DNA of 9,821 bases, from NCBI GenBank assembly GCA_964346375.1, contig CAYFUL010000052.1, positions 1 to 9,821 of the forward strand, written 5' to 3'. Below, one piece after another: positions 1 to 5,476 of the stretch. The stretch's first letter is position 1. Each line of letters opens with the position of its first letter. The position numbers and the translations under genes were made by a program. This DNA is from CAYFUL01 sp964346375 (GTDB lineage: Bacteria > Bacillota > Clostridia > Tissierellales > Peptoniphilaceae). The notes beneath the pieces were generated by a model. That model was given only the letters and a program-made list of their open reading frames with translations, ran no database searches and was not told where the DNA came from.

Positions 1-2
1 AA

Positions 3-71
3 GTTATGGATAATTCCATAAAGTGTAAGAGGGCAAATGGAGAAGAATTTGAAATTATCTCTTTCCTTTAA
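3..71 (+). CDS. Possible C-terminal end of a plus-strand gene entering from the left (partial)
   Basis: An open frame runs from the window edge to a TAA at 69-71 and encodes about 22 residues, ending in NGEEFEIISFL. The residue mix looks protein-like, and it would end convergently with proB, overlapping it by about 17 bases. I do not recognise the protein. The frame is too short to exclude chance, and the first bases also form a small hairpin, so this is only a candidate. Confidence 0.25.
   Translation, partial: VMDNSIKCKRANGEEFEIISFL
4..21. repeat. Short perfect inverted repeat downstream of proB
   Basis: TTATGGA at 4-10 pairs with TCCATAA at 15-21 around a 4-base TAAT loop. It lies about 34 bases beyond the proB stop codon. 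The stem is AT-rich and no U tract follows on either strand within view, so it is a weak terminator candidate at best and may be chance. Confidence 0.25.
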
Positions 72-867
72 ACAGTGTTCCTGCTTCTTTATTCTCTACG
101 ATTTTAAATAGTATATCTGGATTTTTTCCATTGGTAATAATGGTATCTACTCCATTTGCCGTTGCAAGCTTCGCTGCGTTTAGTTTAGTTATCATTCCGC
201 CTCTGCCCCTTCTTGAACCGGCTCCCCCTGCACAGGAAATTATTTCATCGTCTATTTCATCTACTACGCTTATTAATTCTGCCCTTGGATTTGTCCTTGG
301 ATCTGATGTATAAAGCCCGTCTATATCTGAAAATATTACTAGTCTACTCGCCCTACATAGGCTTGCCACTATGGCTGATAGCATATCATTATCTCCAAAT
401 AGCTTTTCCTCAGATTGAATTTCTGTATAGCTTACTGAGTCGTTTTCATTTACTATTGGTATAATTCCCATTTCAAGTAGTGTATCAAATGTATTTATTA
501 GGTTTTGCTTCTTCTCCTCTACTTCCATGTCCTCTGCATTTAGTAGTATTTGAGCAATGTTTTTATCATAGTCAGCAAAAAATTTATCATATAAAAATAC
601 TAGGCTACACTGTCCTACAGCTGCTGCTGCCTGTTTATACCTAAGCTCCTTTGGTGTGTCATCAATGTTTAATTTATTCCTTCCTACTGCAATTGCACCA
701 GAGGATACCAAAATTACCTCGTAGCCTAAATTTTGTATATCGCTAAGTACATAGGCAAGTCTATCAAAACTTCTAAGATTATTTTGTCCCAATTCATTTG
801 TAAGGGTTGATGTTCCCACCTTACCACAATTCTATTTTTTTATAAGTCCTTTTACTATATTTTCCAT
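55..867 (-). CDS. proB: Glutamate 5-kinase, N-terminal codons disrupted by indels
   Basis: ProB phosphorylates L-glutamate to gamma-glutamyl phosphate, the first step of proline synthesis, in the cytoplasm. The amino-acid-kinase fold is clear: KVGTSTLT near the start, VSSGAIAVG, AAAAVGQ, VNENDSV, FGDNDMLSA, the FSDIDGLYTSDPR nucleotide loop and a GRGGMITKL signature near the end. At about 270 residues it is the short form without a PUA domain. The natural start is ATG at 865-867, which has an AGGAGAG site and lies 2 bases after the acetyltransferase stop. From that ATG the frame reads MENIVKGLIKK and then hits TAG at 832-834. The next 11 bases in another frame give NRIVV, after which the original frame resumes at KVGTS. 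So an A7 run (835-841) and an AAG near 820 look off by one or more bases in compensating directions. GTG at 819 opens the readable remainder (254 codons) but has no ribosome site. This is either a sequence error or a recent pseudogene. No proA follows within view. Confidence 0.85.
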
Positions 868-869
868 TT

Positions 870-1382
870 TTACTCTCCTATTAATTTTTCCATCCAAACT
901 ATATTGTACCATCTATTAAATTTATTTCCACATCTGTGAAATTCCCCCACTTGGTTAAATCCCAAATGTGCGTGAAACTCTATACTATTGTTGTCTAGGT
1001 ATTCGTCCTCTACAACTGCCTTTCCTATACATGCGTAGAGGTTTTGTATTCCAATTTCCCTTAGTCGCTCCTCTAATGCTTCATAGAGCGCTCTACCAAG
1101 TCCTAATTTTCTTGCACTAGGGTCTAGGTAAATGGAAACCTCTACGGATTTACTATATGCGCTTCTCGGTTTTAGTATATTTCCATAGGCATATCCCTTT
1201 ACCTCTCCATTATGTACTACTACAAGGTATGGGTATCTTTTTATTATCTCAACTATTCTACCTCTAAACTCCTCAATTGTGGGAACTTCCTCCTCAAAAC
1301 TTATGGCAGTATTTTCTACATAGTACCCATATATTTTTAGCAGGTCCTCTGCATCACTAATTAATACATCTCTAATTTCCAT
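870..1382 (-). CDS. GNAT N-acetyltransferase, phosphinothricin/methionine-sulfoximine type
   Basis: A 170-residue GNAT enzyme that should transfer acetyl from acetyl-CoA to a small amine, in the cytoplasm. The acetyl-CoA loop is visible at residues 91-96 (RKLGLG), after the motif A strand VEVSIYLDPSA (80-90). The C-terminal part NNSIEFHAHLGF (131-142), VGEFHRCGNKFNRW (145-158) and the final VWMEK follow the pattern of the phosphinothricin/L-methionine sulfoximine acetyltransferase (PAT, MnaT, YwnH) family. That family acts on glutamate analogues and some amino acids, so the true substrate is unknown. ATG 1382 is chosen because GGGAGG (1387-1392) lies 4 bases upstream; a TTG four codons earlier would lie inside that site. 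It is followed 2 bases later by proB and probably cotranscribed with it, which would fit amino-acid metabolism. Confidence 0.85.
   Translation of the reverse strand: MEIRDVLISDAEDLLKIYGYYVENTAISFEEEVPTIEEFRGRIVEIIKRYPYLVVVHNGEVKGYAYGNILKPRSAYSKSVEVSIYLDPSARKLGLGRALYEALEERLREIGIQNLYACIGKAVVEDEYLDNNSIEFHAHLGFNQVGEFHRCGNKFNRWYNIVWMEKLIGE
873..879 (-). promoter_or_regulatory. Ribosome binding site of proB
   Basis: AGGAGAG on the minus strand sits 5 bases before ATG 867-865, within the last codons of the upstream acetyltransferase gene. It fixes the original proB start upstream of the in-frame TAG at 832-834, and is the main reason to regard the 5' end as frameshifted rather than starting at GTG 819. 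Confidence 0.75.
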
Positions 1383-1403
1383 AATACCTCCCAAATTTAC
1401 ACT

Positions 1404-1432
1404 ATTATACCACCTATTTTAAAATAATAACC
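1404..1432 (-). promoter_or_regulatory. Promoter of the acetyltransferase-proB unit
   Basis: On the minus strand TGGTATAAT (1412-1404) is a perfect sigma-A -10 box with a TGn extension. The -35 position is poor (GGTTAT at about 1432-1427, spacer 17), which is usual for extended -10 promoters. The start would fall near 1397, about 15 bases before the ATG. Both copies of the 9-bp direct repeat overlap this core promoter. Confidence 0.6.
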
Positions 1433-1438
1433 ACCTAT
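1409..1438. repeat. Two direct repeats with 21-bp period, candidate LytTR operator
   Basis: ACCACCTAT occurs at 1409-1417 and again, identical, at 1430-1438, separated by 12 bases. Paired 9-bp direct repeats with a 12-13 base gap, putting the copies on the same helical face, are the known binding layout of LytTR-domain regulators. The next gene encodes such a protein. The sequence only partly matches published LytTR consensus elements. The pair lies upstream of the plus promoter and across the minus promoter, so activation of one and blocking of the other is a plausible inference. Confidence 0.55.
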
Positions 1439-1448
1439 ATAAATTCTA

Positions 1449-1476
1449 TTGCGCTAAAAAAATTTCTACATATAAT
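1449..1476 (+). promoter_or_regulatory. Promoter of the LytTR-DUF3021 operon
   Basis: TATAAT at 1471-1476 with TTGCGC at 1449-1454, spacer 16. Transcription would begin near 1483, directly ahead of the AAAGGAGGG ribosome site (1484-1492). The direct-repeat pair ends 10 bases upstream of the -35 box, a position suited to an activator. The -35 box is only a half match, consistent with a promoter needing help. Confidence 0.6.
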
Positions 1477-1496
1477 CAAATTGAAAGGAGGGCAAT

Positions 1497-1940
1497 ATGG
1501 ATATAGAGATAAAAATTGATGAGAATTACAAAAACCCAAGGATCGTAATTTATACTGCCTCCTTAACTGAGAAAGTAAATAGTATTATGGATAAGCTATC
1601 GGAAAATAATATTAGCCTTTTAACTGGCACAAGGGATGGAAAAGTTGAAATACTCTCTCCCAAGGACATTTACAATATCTACGCCAGTAATGGAAAGGTC
1701 TACGCTATTACTAGTAAGGGTGAATATGTACTAAGGCTGCGACTATACGAGGTGGAAGAAAGACTTAGCTCTATGGAATTTGTACGAATATCCAACTCTG
1801 AAATAATTAACCTAAAAAAGGTAAAGTCCTTTGATTTAAGTATTACTGCTACAATTTGTGCAGAGTTATCAAACGGAAGTACAGCCTATGTTTCAAGAAG
1901 GTATGTTTCAAGGATTAAAAAGATTTTAGGAATAGGGTGA
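1497..1940 (+). CDS. LytTR-family DNA-binding transcriptional regulator without receiver domain
   Basis: A 147-residue cytoplasmic regulator. Residues 1-40 form a short beta-alpha lead-in (MDIEIKIDEN, then ASLTEKVNSIMDKL). Residues about 44-145 are a LytTR DNA-binding domain, shown by the order of short strands and the conserved features FVRISNSEIINLKKVKSF (95-112) and VSRRYVSRIKKILGI (132-146). There is no phosphoacceptor receiver domain and no histidine kinase nearby, so it is not an ordinary two-component regulator. The start has a strong AAAGGAGGG site 4 bases upstream. The next gene, 4 bases on, is a DUF3021 membrane protein. Such pairs are known in Bacillota, where the membrane partner is thought to hold the LytTR protein inactive (the S. 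mutans HdrRM/BrsRM type). It probably binds the 1409-1438 repeats to regulate itself. Targets and the signal are unknown. Confidence 0.88.
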   Translation: MDIEIKIDENYKNPRIVIYTASLTEKVNSIMDKLSENNISLLTGTRDGKVEILSPKDIYNIYASNGKVYAITSKGEYVLRLRLYEVEERLSSMEFVRISNSEIINLKKVKSFDLSITATICAELSNGSTAYVSRRYVSRIKKILGIG

Positions 1941-1944
1941 TAAA

Positions 1945-2391
1945 ATGAAAAGGAAGATAATTTTAAGAGGTATAATTGGATTTCCAGTAGGCATTGCCAT
2001 ATGCTATATAGTTACAATGCTAATCTCCCTAGCTTCGCCAAATGGAAGCTATGTACCATGTGTGCAAACATTAACTGAAGCCCTTGGGAGCGAAATAAAG
2101 GCAGTAATATTTCAAGGTCTCCTATGTGGAATTATGGGAAGCTGGATCGGAGCAATTTCATTAATTTGGGATTTAGAAAAGATAAGCCTTGTAAAACAGA
2201 CTGGGTTATATTTTATACTTCTTTCAAGTATAATGCTCCCAGTTGCATATTTAAATCATTGGATGCACCACAGTCTTATGGGAATTATCCAGTATGTATT
2301 AATATTTTTACTAATATTTGTAATAATATGGGCTGTGGAATATGTAATAAGCTGGAAAAATGTACAGGAATTTAATAAGAAGGTTGGATAA
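1945..2391 (+). CDS. DUF3021 four-helix membrane protein, likely partner of the LytTR regulator
   Basis: A 148-residue integral membrane protein with four predicted helices at about residues 7-30, 53-76, 85-103 and 112-136, and short basic ends. Length, topology and position directly after a LytTR gene match the DUF3021 family. The loop between helices 3 and 4 contains NHWMHH (104-109), a histidine-rich stretch at the membrane edge that could contact a ligand or metal; this is speculation. The start lies 4 bases after the LytTR stop; the AGGGTGATAAA just ahead overlaps that gene, suggesting translational coupling. By analogy with known LytTR/membrane-inhibitor pairs it may sequester the regulator at the membrane until a signal releases it, but no biochemical function can be read from the sequence. 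A hairpin starts at its stop codon. Confidence 0.75.
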   Translation: MKRKIILRGIIGFPVGIAICYIVTMLISLASPNGSYVPCVQTLTEALGSEIKAVIFQGLLCGIMGSWIGAISLIWDLEKISLVKQTGLYFILLSSIMLPVAYLNHWMHHSLMGIIQYVLIFLLIFVIIWAVEYVISWKNVQEFNKKVG

Positions 2392-2438
2392 AAAAGGACC
2401 TATAGGAGATTATCTATTTCTCCAGTAGGTCCTTTTTT
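2390..2438. terminator. Bidirectional rho-independent terminator
   Basis: AAAAAAGGACCTA (2390-2402) pairs with TAGGTCCTTTTTT (2426-2438), and GGAGA (2405-2409) pairs with TCTCC (2419-2423) within it. A run of six T follows the stem on the plus strand and six A precede it, giving a U tract in both directions. It serves the LytTR-DUF3021 operon and the convergent MGMT-DUF6688 unit, overlapping both stop codons. Confidence 0.85.
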
Positions 2439-3672
2439 ACTTCCCTGTATATTGTATACAAATTCTATCCTCAGGATGAGTATCAAATAAATATAGCACA
2501 CATAGAAAAAACCACTCTAATGGCTTCATAAGTATCCAAATAATATCTGCAATATACCTTGATTTTACAAGCCTCGCTATTGGAAAACCGTAGGTATCGT
2601 AGAAATTTCTAATAACTCTATGAACCCTTGGCAAATTTTCCTGTAGTAGATCCTCAAAGGCATTTGCAATTAATAGCTGCCTATTAACTACTATTCTATT
2701 GCCATGGCGCACGCCCGTTCTAATAGGCTTTACAATTTTTCTATGCCCACCTGCTGCAACTGTACAGAGGTAGTGTTCGTCGTAGTATACATTTGGTGGA
2801 GATACCTTTGTAGATAAATTCCACTGGCTAGTCTCTGTAAATGCCTTTATCAATCCATCTGGCTCCTGTCCCAATAGAACTAGTACACAAATAATTATGC
2901 CAAGTAATGGAATCATAAGTACCGCTGCCATAATATGCCAATTTTTTGAACTCTTTAAAAATCTATTTAACCCACTTAAAATTGGTATACTGTCAATTTT
3001 ACTCCGTCTACTGTCCTCTTCCCGGTACTCCCCTATTTTCATGGAAATGGTCTTTGCAACAATTAGTACAAAAACCACTGGAGGAAGAAGTAGGGCTAAA
3101 TCCAAAGGAGTTTCAAATTTTACTACCTGTATGGAAAATACAATCCTTAGTATTACACCAAGATACGTTGCAGAAATTGAAAGTACAGTAAGTAGTGGCG
3201 GAATACTATTTACATTTTTACTCCAAAGAATTCCAATGCCAAGTGTAAAAACTACAATAATGAGGCAAATCGAAGGAAAGGACTGGGTAAAAATTGGAGT
3301 ATGTACCGCCTCATTTCTAAGAACTTCACTCCAATCCTTACCAAATAATACTTCTTTTACAACAACTAGGTATAACAATTCGTAGGAAATAGAAAGAAAT
3401 ATAGTCCAAATATCAAATAGAATACTCTTAGAACATCTATTTTCTTTAATAACTCCATAAAAATCTACAACTTGGTATAGAGTTAGTATTATTGGATAGA
3501 CAATAATACCACCGTAAATTGGCCCAATTACCACTCCCTGCGAGAGAATACTGATGAGATTATCATTACCTTTAACAATTGACCATCCAATTCCACCAAT
3601 AATTCCAATTACAATAGAGAGTAACACTTGAAAAATATAGGGATGATTTTTAAAAAATGTTTTAAATTTCAT
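2437..3672 (-). CDS. Polytopic membrane protein, DUF6688-like
   Basis: A 411-residue membrane protein of unknown function. Counting from the GTG two codons upstream, hydrophobic segments lie near residues 14-36, 43-70, 86-108, 133-152, 159-182, 193-212 and 247-270, with a further one near 376-398. Between the last two is a conserved-looking soluble part with TETSQWNLSTKVSPPN (281-296), YLCTVAAGGHRKIVKP (303-318), RHGNRIVVNRQL (324-335) and FYDTYGFP (359-366). This block and the PLEWFFLCVLYLFD end match my memory of the clostridial DUF6688 family; no function is established. A charged stretch (YREEDSRRSK) separates the N-terminal bundle from the rest. ATG 3672 is preferred because GGAG sits 5 bases upstream; GTG 3678 would overlap that site. 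It lies 15 bases after the MGMT gene and shares its transcript. Its TAA stop lies in the terminator. Confidence 0.65.
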   Translation of the reverse strand: MKFKTFFKNHPYIFQVLLSIVIGIIGGIGWSIVKGNDNLISILSQGVVIGPIYGGIIVYPIILTLYQVVDFYGVIKENRCSKSILFDIWTIFLSISYELLYLVVVKEVLFGKDWSEVLRNEAVHTPIFTQSFPSICLIIVVFTLGIGILWSKNVNSIPPLLTVLSISATYLGVILRIVFSIQVVKFETPLDLALLLPPVVFVLIVAKTISMKIGEYREEDSRRSKIDSIPILSGLNRFLKSSKNWHIMAAVLMIPLLGIIICVLVLLGQEPDGLIKAFTETSQWNLSTKVSPPNVYYDEHYLCTVAAGGHRKIVKPIRTGVRHGNRIVVNRQLLIANAFEDLLQENLPRVHRVIRNFYDTYGFPIARLVKSRYIADIIWILMKPLEWFFLCVLYLFDTHPEDRICIQYTGK

Positions 3673-3687
3673 ATCCACTCCAAAAAA

Positions 3688-4218
3688 CTATTTATCTACT
3701 GCCCTATATGATTTAGGTAGGGAAAATTTACTGGTGTCTATTCCTTCAATTTCAAGAAGGGCAATTTTTCTATTAATACCACCTGCATACCCAGTAAGAT
3801 TTCCATCACTTCCAATTACCCTGTGGCAGGGGATAATTATTGAAATGGGATTTGCTCCAACGGCTCCTCCCACAACTTGCCCCGACATTCTGCCGCCCTT
3901 TACCTCTTCAATTTTCTTTGCAATTGCTCCGTAAGTAGTGGTCTCTCCGTAGGGTATTTCTAATAGAAATTTCCACACAAGTTTTCTAAAATCACTTCCA
4001 CTTGGTTTTAAAGGAATATTTTCAAAACTTGGGTTCTCCCCTGCAAAATAGCTATCTAGCCAATTCACTACCATTGTAAAAATTGGAAGGTTTTCTCTAT
4101 AAACACATTCATTTTTAGGAAATTCCTTCTCCTTTTCCGTATGAATGGCGGTAAGAAATTCTCCGTCGCTTTCAATTCTAAGTTTCCCAATTGGGGAATT
4201 ATATTTAGTATAGTACAT
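3688..4218 (-). CDS. Methylated-DNA--[protein]-cysteine S-methyltransferase
   Basis: A 176-residue suicide repair protein that transfers alkyl groups from O6-alkylguanine (and O4-alkylthymine) in DNA to its own cysteine, in the cytoplasm. The catalytic signature IIPCHRV is present with Cys131; the helix-turn-helix DNA-binding part upstream (DFRKLVWKFLLEIPYGETTTYGAIA, residues 76-100 in two pieces) and the GQVVGGAVGANP segment (113-124) are typical, as is the following GSDGNLTGYAGG. Residues 1-70 form the N-terminal ribonuclease-H-like domain. It is a stand-alone Ogt-type protein without Ada domain. A GAGGAGG site (4224-4230) lies 5 bases before ATG 4218. It heads a minus-strand unit with the DUF6688-like gene and is divergent from the SfsA-GNAT gene, sharing a symmetric promoter region with it. 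Confidence 0.95.
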   Translation of the reverse strand: MYYTKYNSPIGKLRIESDGEFLTAIHTEKEKEFPKNECVYRENLPIFTMVVNWLDSYFAGENPSFENIPLKPSGSDFRKLVWKFLLEIPYGETTTYGAIAKKIEEVKGGRMSGQVVGGAVGANPISIIIPCHRVIGSDGNLTGYAGGINRKIALLEIEGIDTSKFSLPKSYRAVDK

Positions 4219-4235
4219 AATGGCCTCCTCAATGT

Positions 4236-4282
4236 ATTATACCATTTGAAAGTGGGAATTTTTAAAATCTAAATGGTATAAT
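4236..4282. promoter_or_regulatory. Divergent promoters inside a perfect 12-bp inverted repeat
   Basis: ATTATACCATTT (4236-4247) is the exact inverse of AAATGGTATAAT (4271-4282), with 23 bases between. Each arm contains an extended -10 box TGGTATAAT, one firing left toward the methyltransferase gene (start near 4229) and one right toward the SfsA-GNAT gene (start near 4289). Neither has a good -35 box. The symmetry could be two promoters only, or an operator for a dimeric regulator; the matching AAATGG/CCATTT flanks beyond the -10 boxes hint at the latter. Confidence 0.6.
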
Positions 4283-4288
4283 CATATT

Positions 4289-5476
4289 ATGAATTATGAA
4301 AATATTATTACAGGAAAATTTATTTCAAGGGAGAATCGTTTTATTGCAAATGTACTTGTAGAGGGAGAAGAGGAAAGAGTCCATGTACCAAATACTGGTA
4401 GATGTAGAGAATTGTTAATTCCCGGCGTAGAGGTTGTACTTAATAAATCAAGTAATCCCAATAGAAAGACCAAGTATTCCCTAGTCTCTGTTTATAAGGG
4501 AGAAAATTTAATAAATATAGACTCTCAAATGCCAAACAAGGTAGTAATTGAGGCAATTAAGTCTAAAAAACTATTCCCCAATTTGGATATACTGGAACTA
4601 AAGCCAGAATACACCTATAAAAACAGTCGAATAGACGTTTTTTTCAATACTCCTAATGAAAAATACCTACTAGAAGTTAAGGGAGTAACCCTTGAGGAAA
4701 ATTCCATAGCATTGTTTCCTGATGCACCTACCCTTCGTGGAGTAAAGCATATTGAGGAACTTATTAACTCCACTGAAGATGGATATACTCCAATAATTTT
4801 ATTCCTTCTACAAATGAAGGGCATCAGTGAATTTTATCCAAACTTTAAAATGCAACCTGATTTTGGAAAAAGTCTATTGAGGGCAAAGAGAAGTGGTGTA
4901 GAAATTTTAATCTACGACTCAATTGTAAAAGAGGACGAAATTTTACTAGACTCTAAAATTCCCCTTGGCAATCCATTAAAATTTTCTACCTTAGGAGATA
5001 TTCCAAAAATTGTAGATATTTTTAATGAATCTAGCCTTGGAATGAAAGAAGATGGAATAAATCAATGGCAGGGAAGTACAACTCCCAACGAAAAAAGTAT
5101 TTTTAAGGATATGGAAAATTCTTCCTCCTATGTTTTTAAAGTGGGAGATGAAATAATGGGAACTGTTGCAATTTGTACTGGAGATGATCCCACATACATG
5201 GCTATCTATAAGGGAGAATGGCAATTTACTGGAGATTATATTACCGTTCATAGATTTGCCCTTCATAAAAACTACAAGGGAATGGGACTTAGTAGAGAAT
5301 TTTTTCACCTGATATTTAACCGTGGAAGAGAACTTGGCGTAAAAAATATTCGAATTGATACCCATAGGGATAATTTTAGAATGAGGGGATTAATTGAGTC
5401 CCTTGGATTTAGATACGCTGGAATAATAATTGTTGCCGATGGTACGGAGCGAGTTGCTTACGAAAGGAGATTGTAA
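4289..5476 (+). CDS. SfsA family protein fused to a C-terminal GNAT acetyltransferase domain
   Basis: A 395-residue two-domain protein. Residues 1 to about 228 are SfsA (sugar fermentation stimulation A): VHVPNTGRCRELLIPG (31-46), RIDVFF (114-119), LLEVKGVTLEEN (127-138), FPDAPTLRGVKHIEEL (143-158) and FYPNFKMQPDF (182-192). Asp116 and Glu129-x-Lys131 fit the PD-(D/E)xK nuclease-like core reported for this family, whose physiological role is unsettled. Residues about 231-395 form a GNAT domain: LGDIPKIVDIFNE at its start, the acetyl-CoA region VHRFALHKNYKGMGLS (320-335), then IDTHRDNFRMRGLIESLGF (356-374). The frame is continuous across the junction. No ribosome site precedes the ATG and the -10 box ends 6 bases upstream, so the mRNA is probably leaderless. 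The stop overlaps the macro gene start as TAATG, implying coupling. SfsA alone is usually about 230 residues, so the fusion is the odd feature. Confidence 0.88.
   Translation: MNYENIITGKFISRENRFIANVLVEGEEERVHVPNTGRCRELLIPGVEVVLNKSSNPNRKTKYSLVSVYKGENLINIDSQMPNKVVIEAIKSKKLFPNLDILELKPEYTYKNSRIDVFFNTPNEKYLLEVKGVTLEENSIALFPDAPTLRGVKHIEELINSTEDGYTPIILFLLQMKGISEFYPNFKMQPDFGKSLLRAKRSGVEILIYDSIVKEDEILLDSKIPLGNPLKFSTLGDIPKIVDIFNESSLGMKEDGINQWQGSTTPNEKSIFKDMENSSSYVFKVGDEIMGTVAICTGDDPTYMAIYKGEWQFTGDYITVHRFALHKNYKGMGLSREFFHLIFNRGRELGVKNIRIDTHRDNFRMRGLIESLGFRYAGIIIVADGTERVAYERRL

Noticed and set aside
131..464. Plus-strand open frames opposite proB
   Set aside because: They are antisense to strongly conserved amino-acid-kinase motifs and have no start signals.
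1383..1496. Riboswitch or attenuator ahead of the LytTR operon
   Set aside because: The predicted transcript leaders in both directions are about 15 bases, too short for structured RNA.
2124..2375. Second plus-strand frame inside the DUF3021 gene
   Set aside because: No ribosome site; the main frame gives a regular four-helix membrane protein, while this one has no recognisable pattern.
2897..3385. Long plus-strand open frame opposite the DUF6688-like gene
   Set aside because: It has no ribosome site, has a low-complexity composition and lies fully antisense to a membrane protein with clear family blocks; AT-rich hydrophobic codons leave the opposite strand open.
4991..5365. Minus-strand open frame of 124 codons opposite the GNAT half of the SfsA fusion
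   Set aside because: It has no ribosome site or recognisable domain, and the plus strand encodes a well-matched GNAT fold over the same bases.
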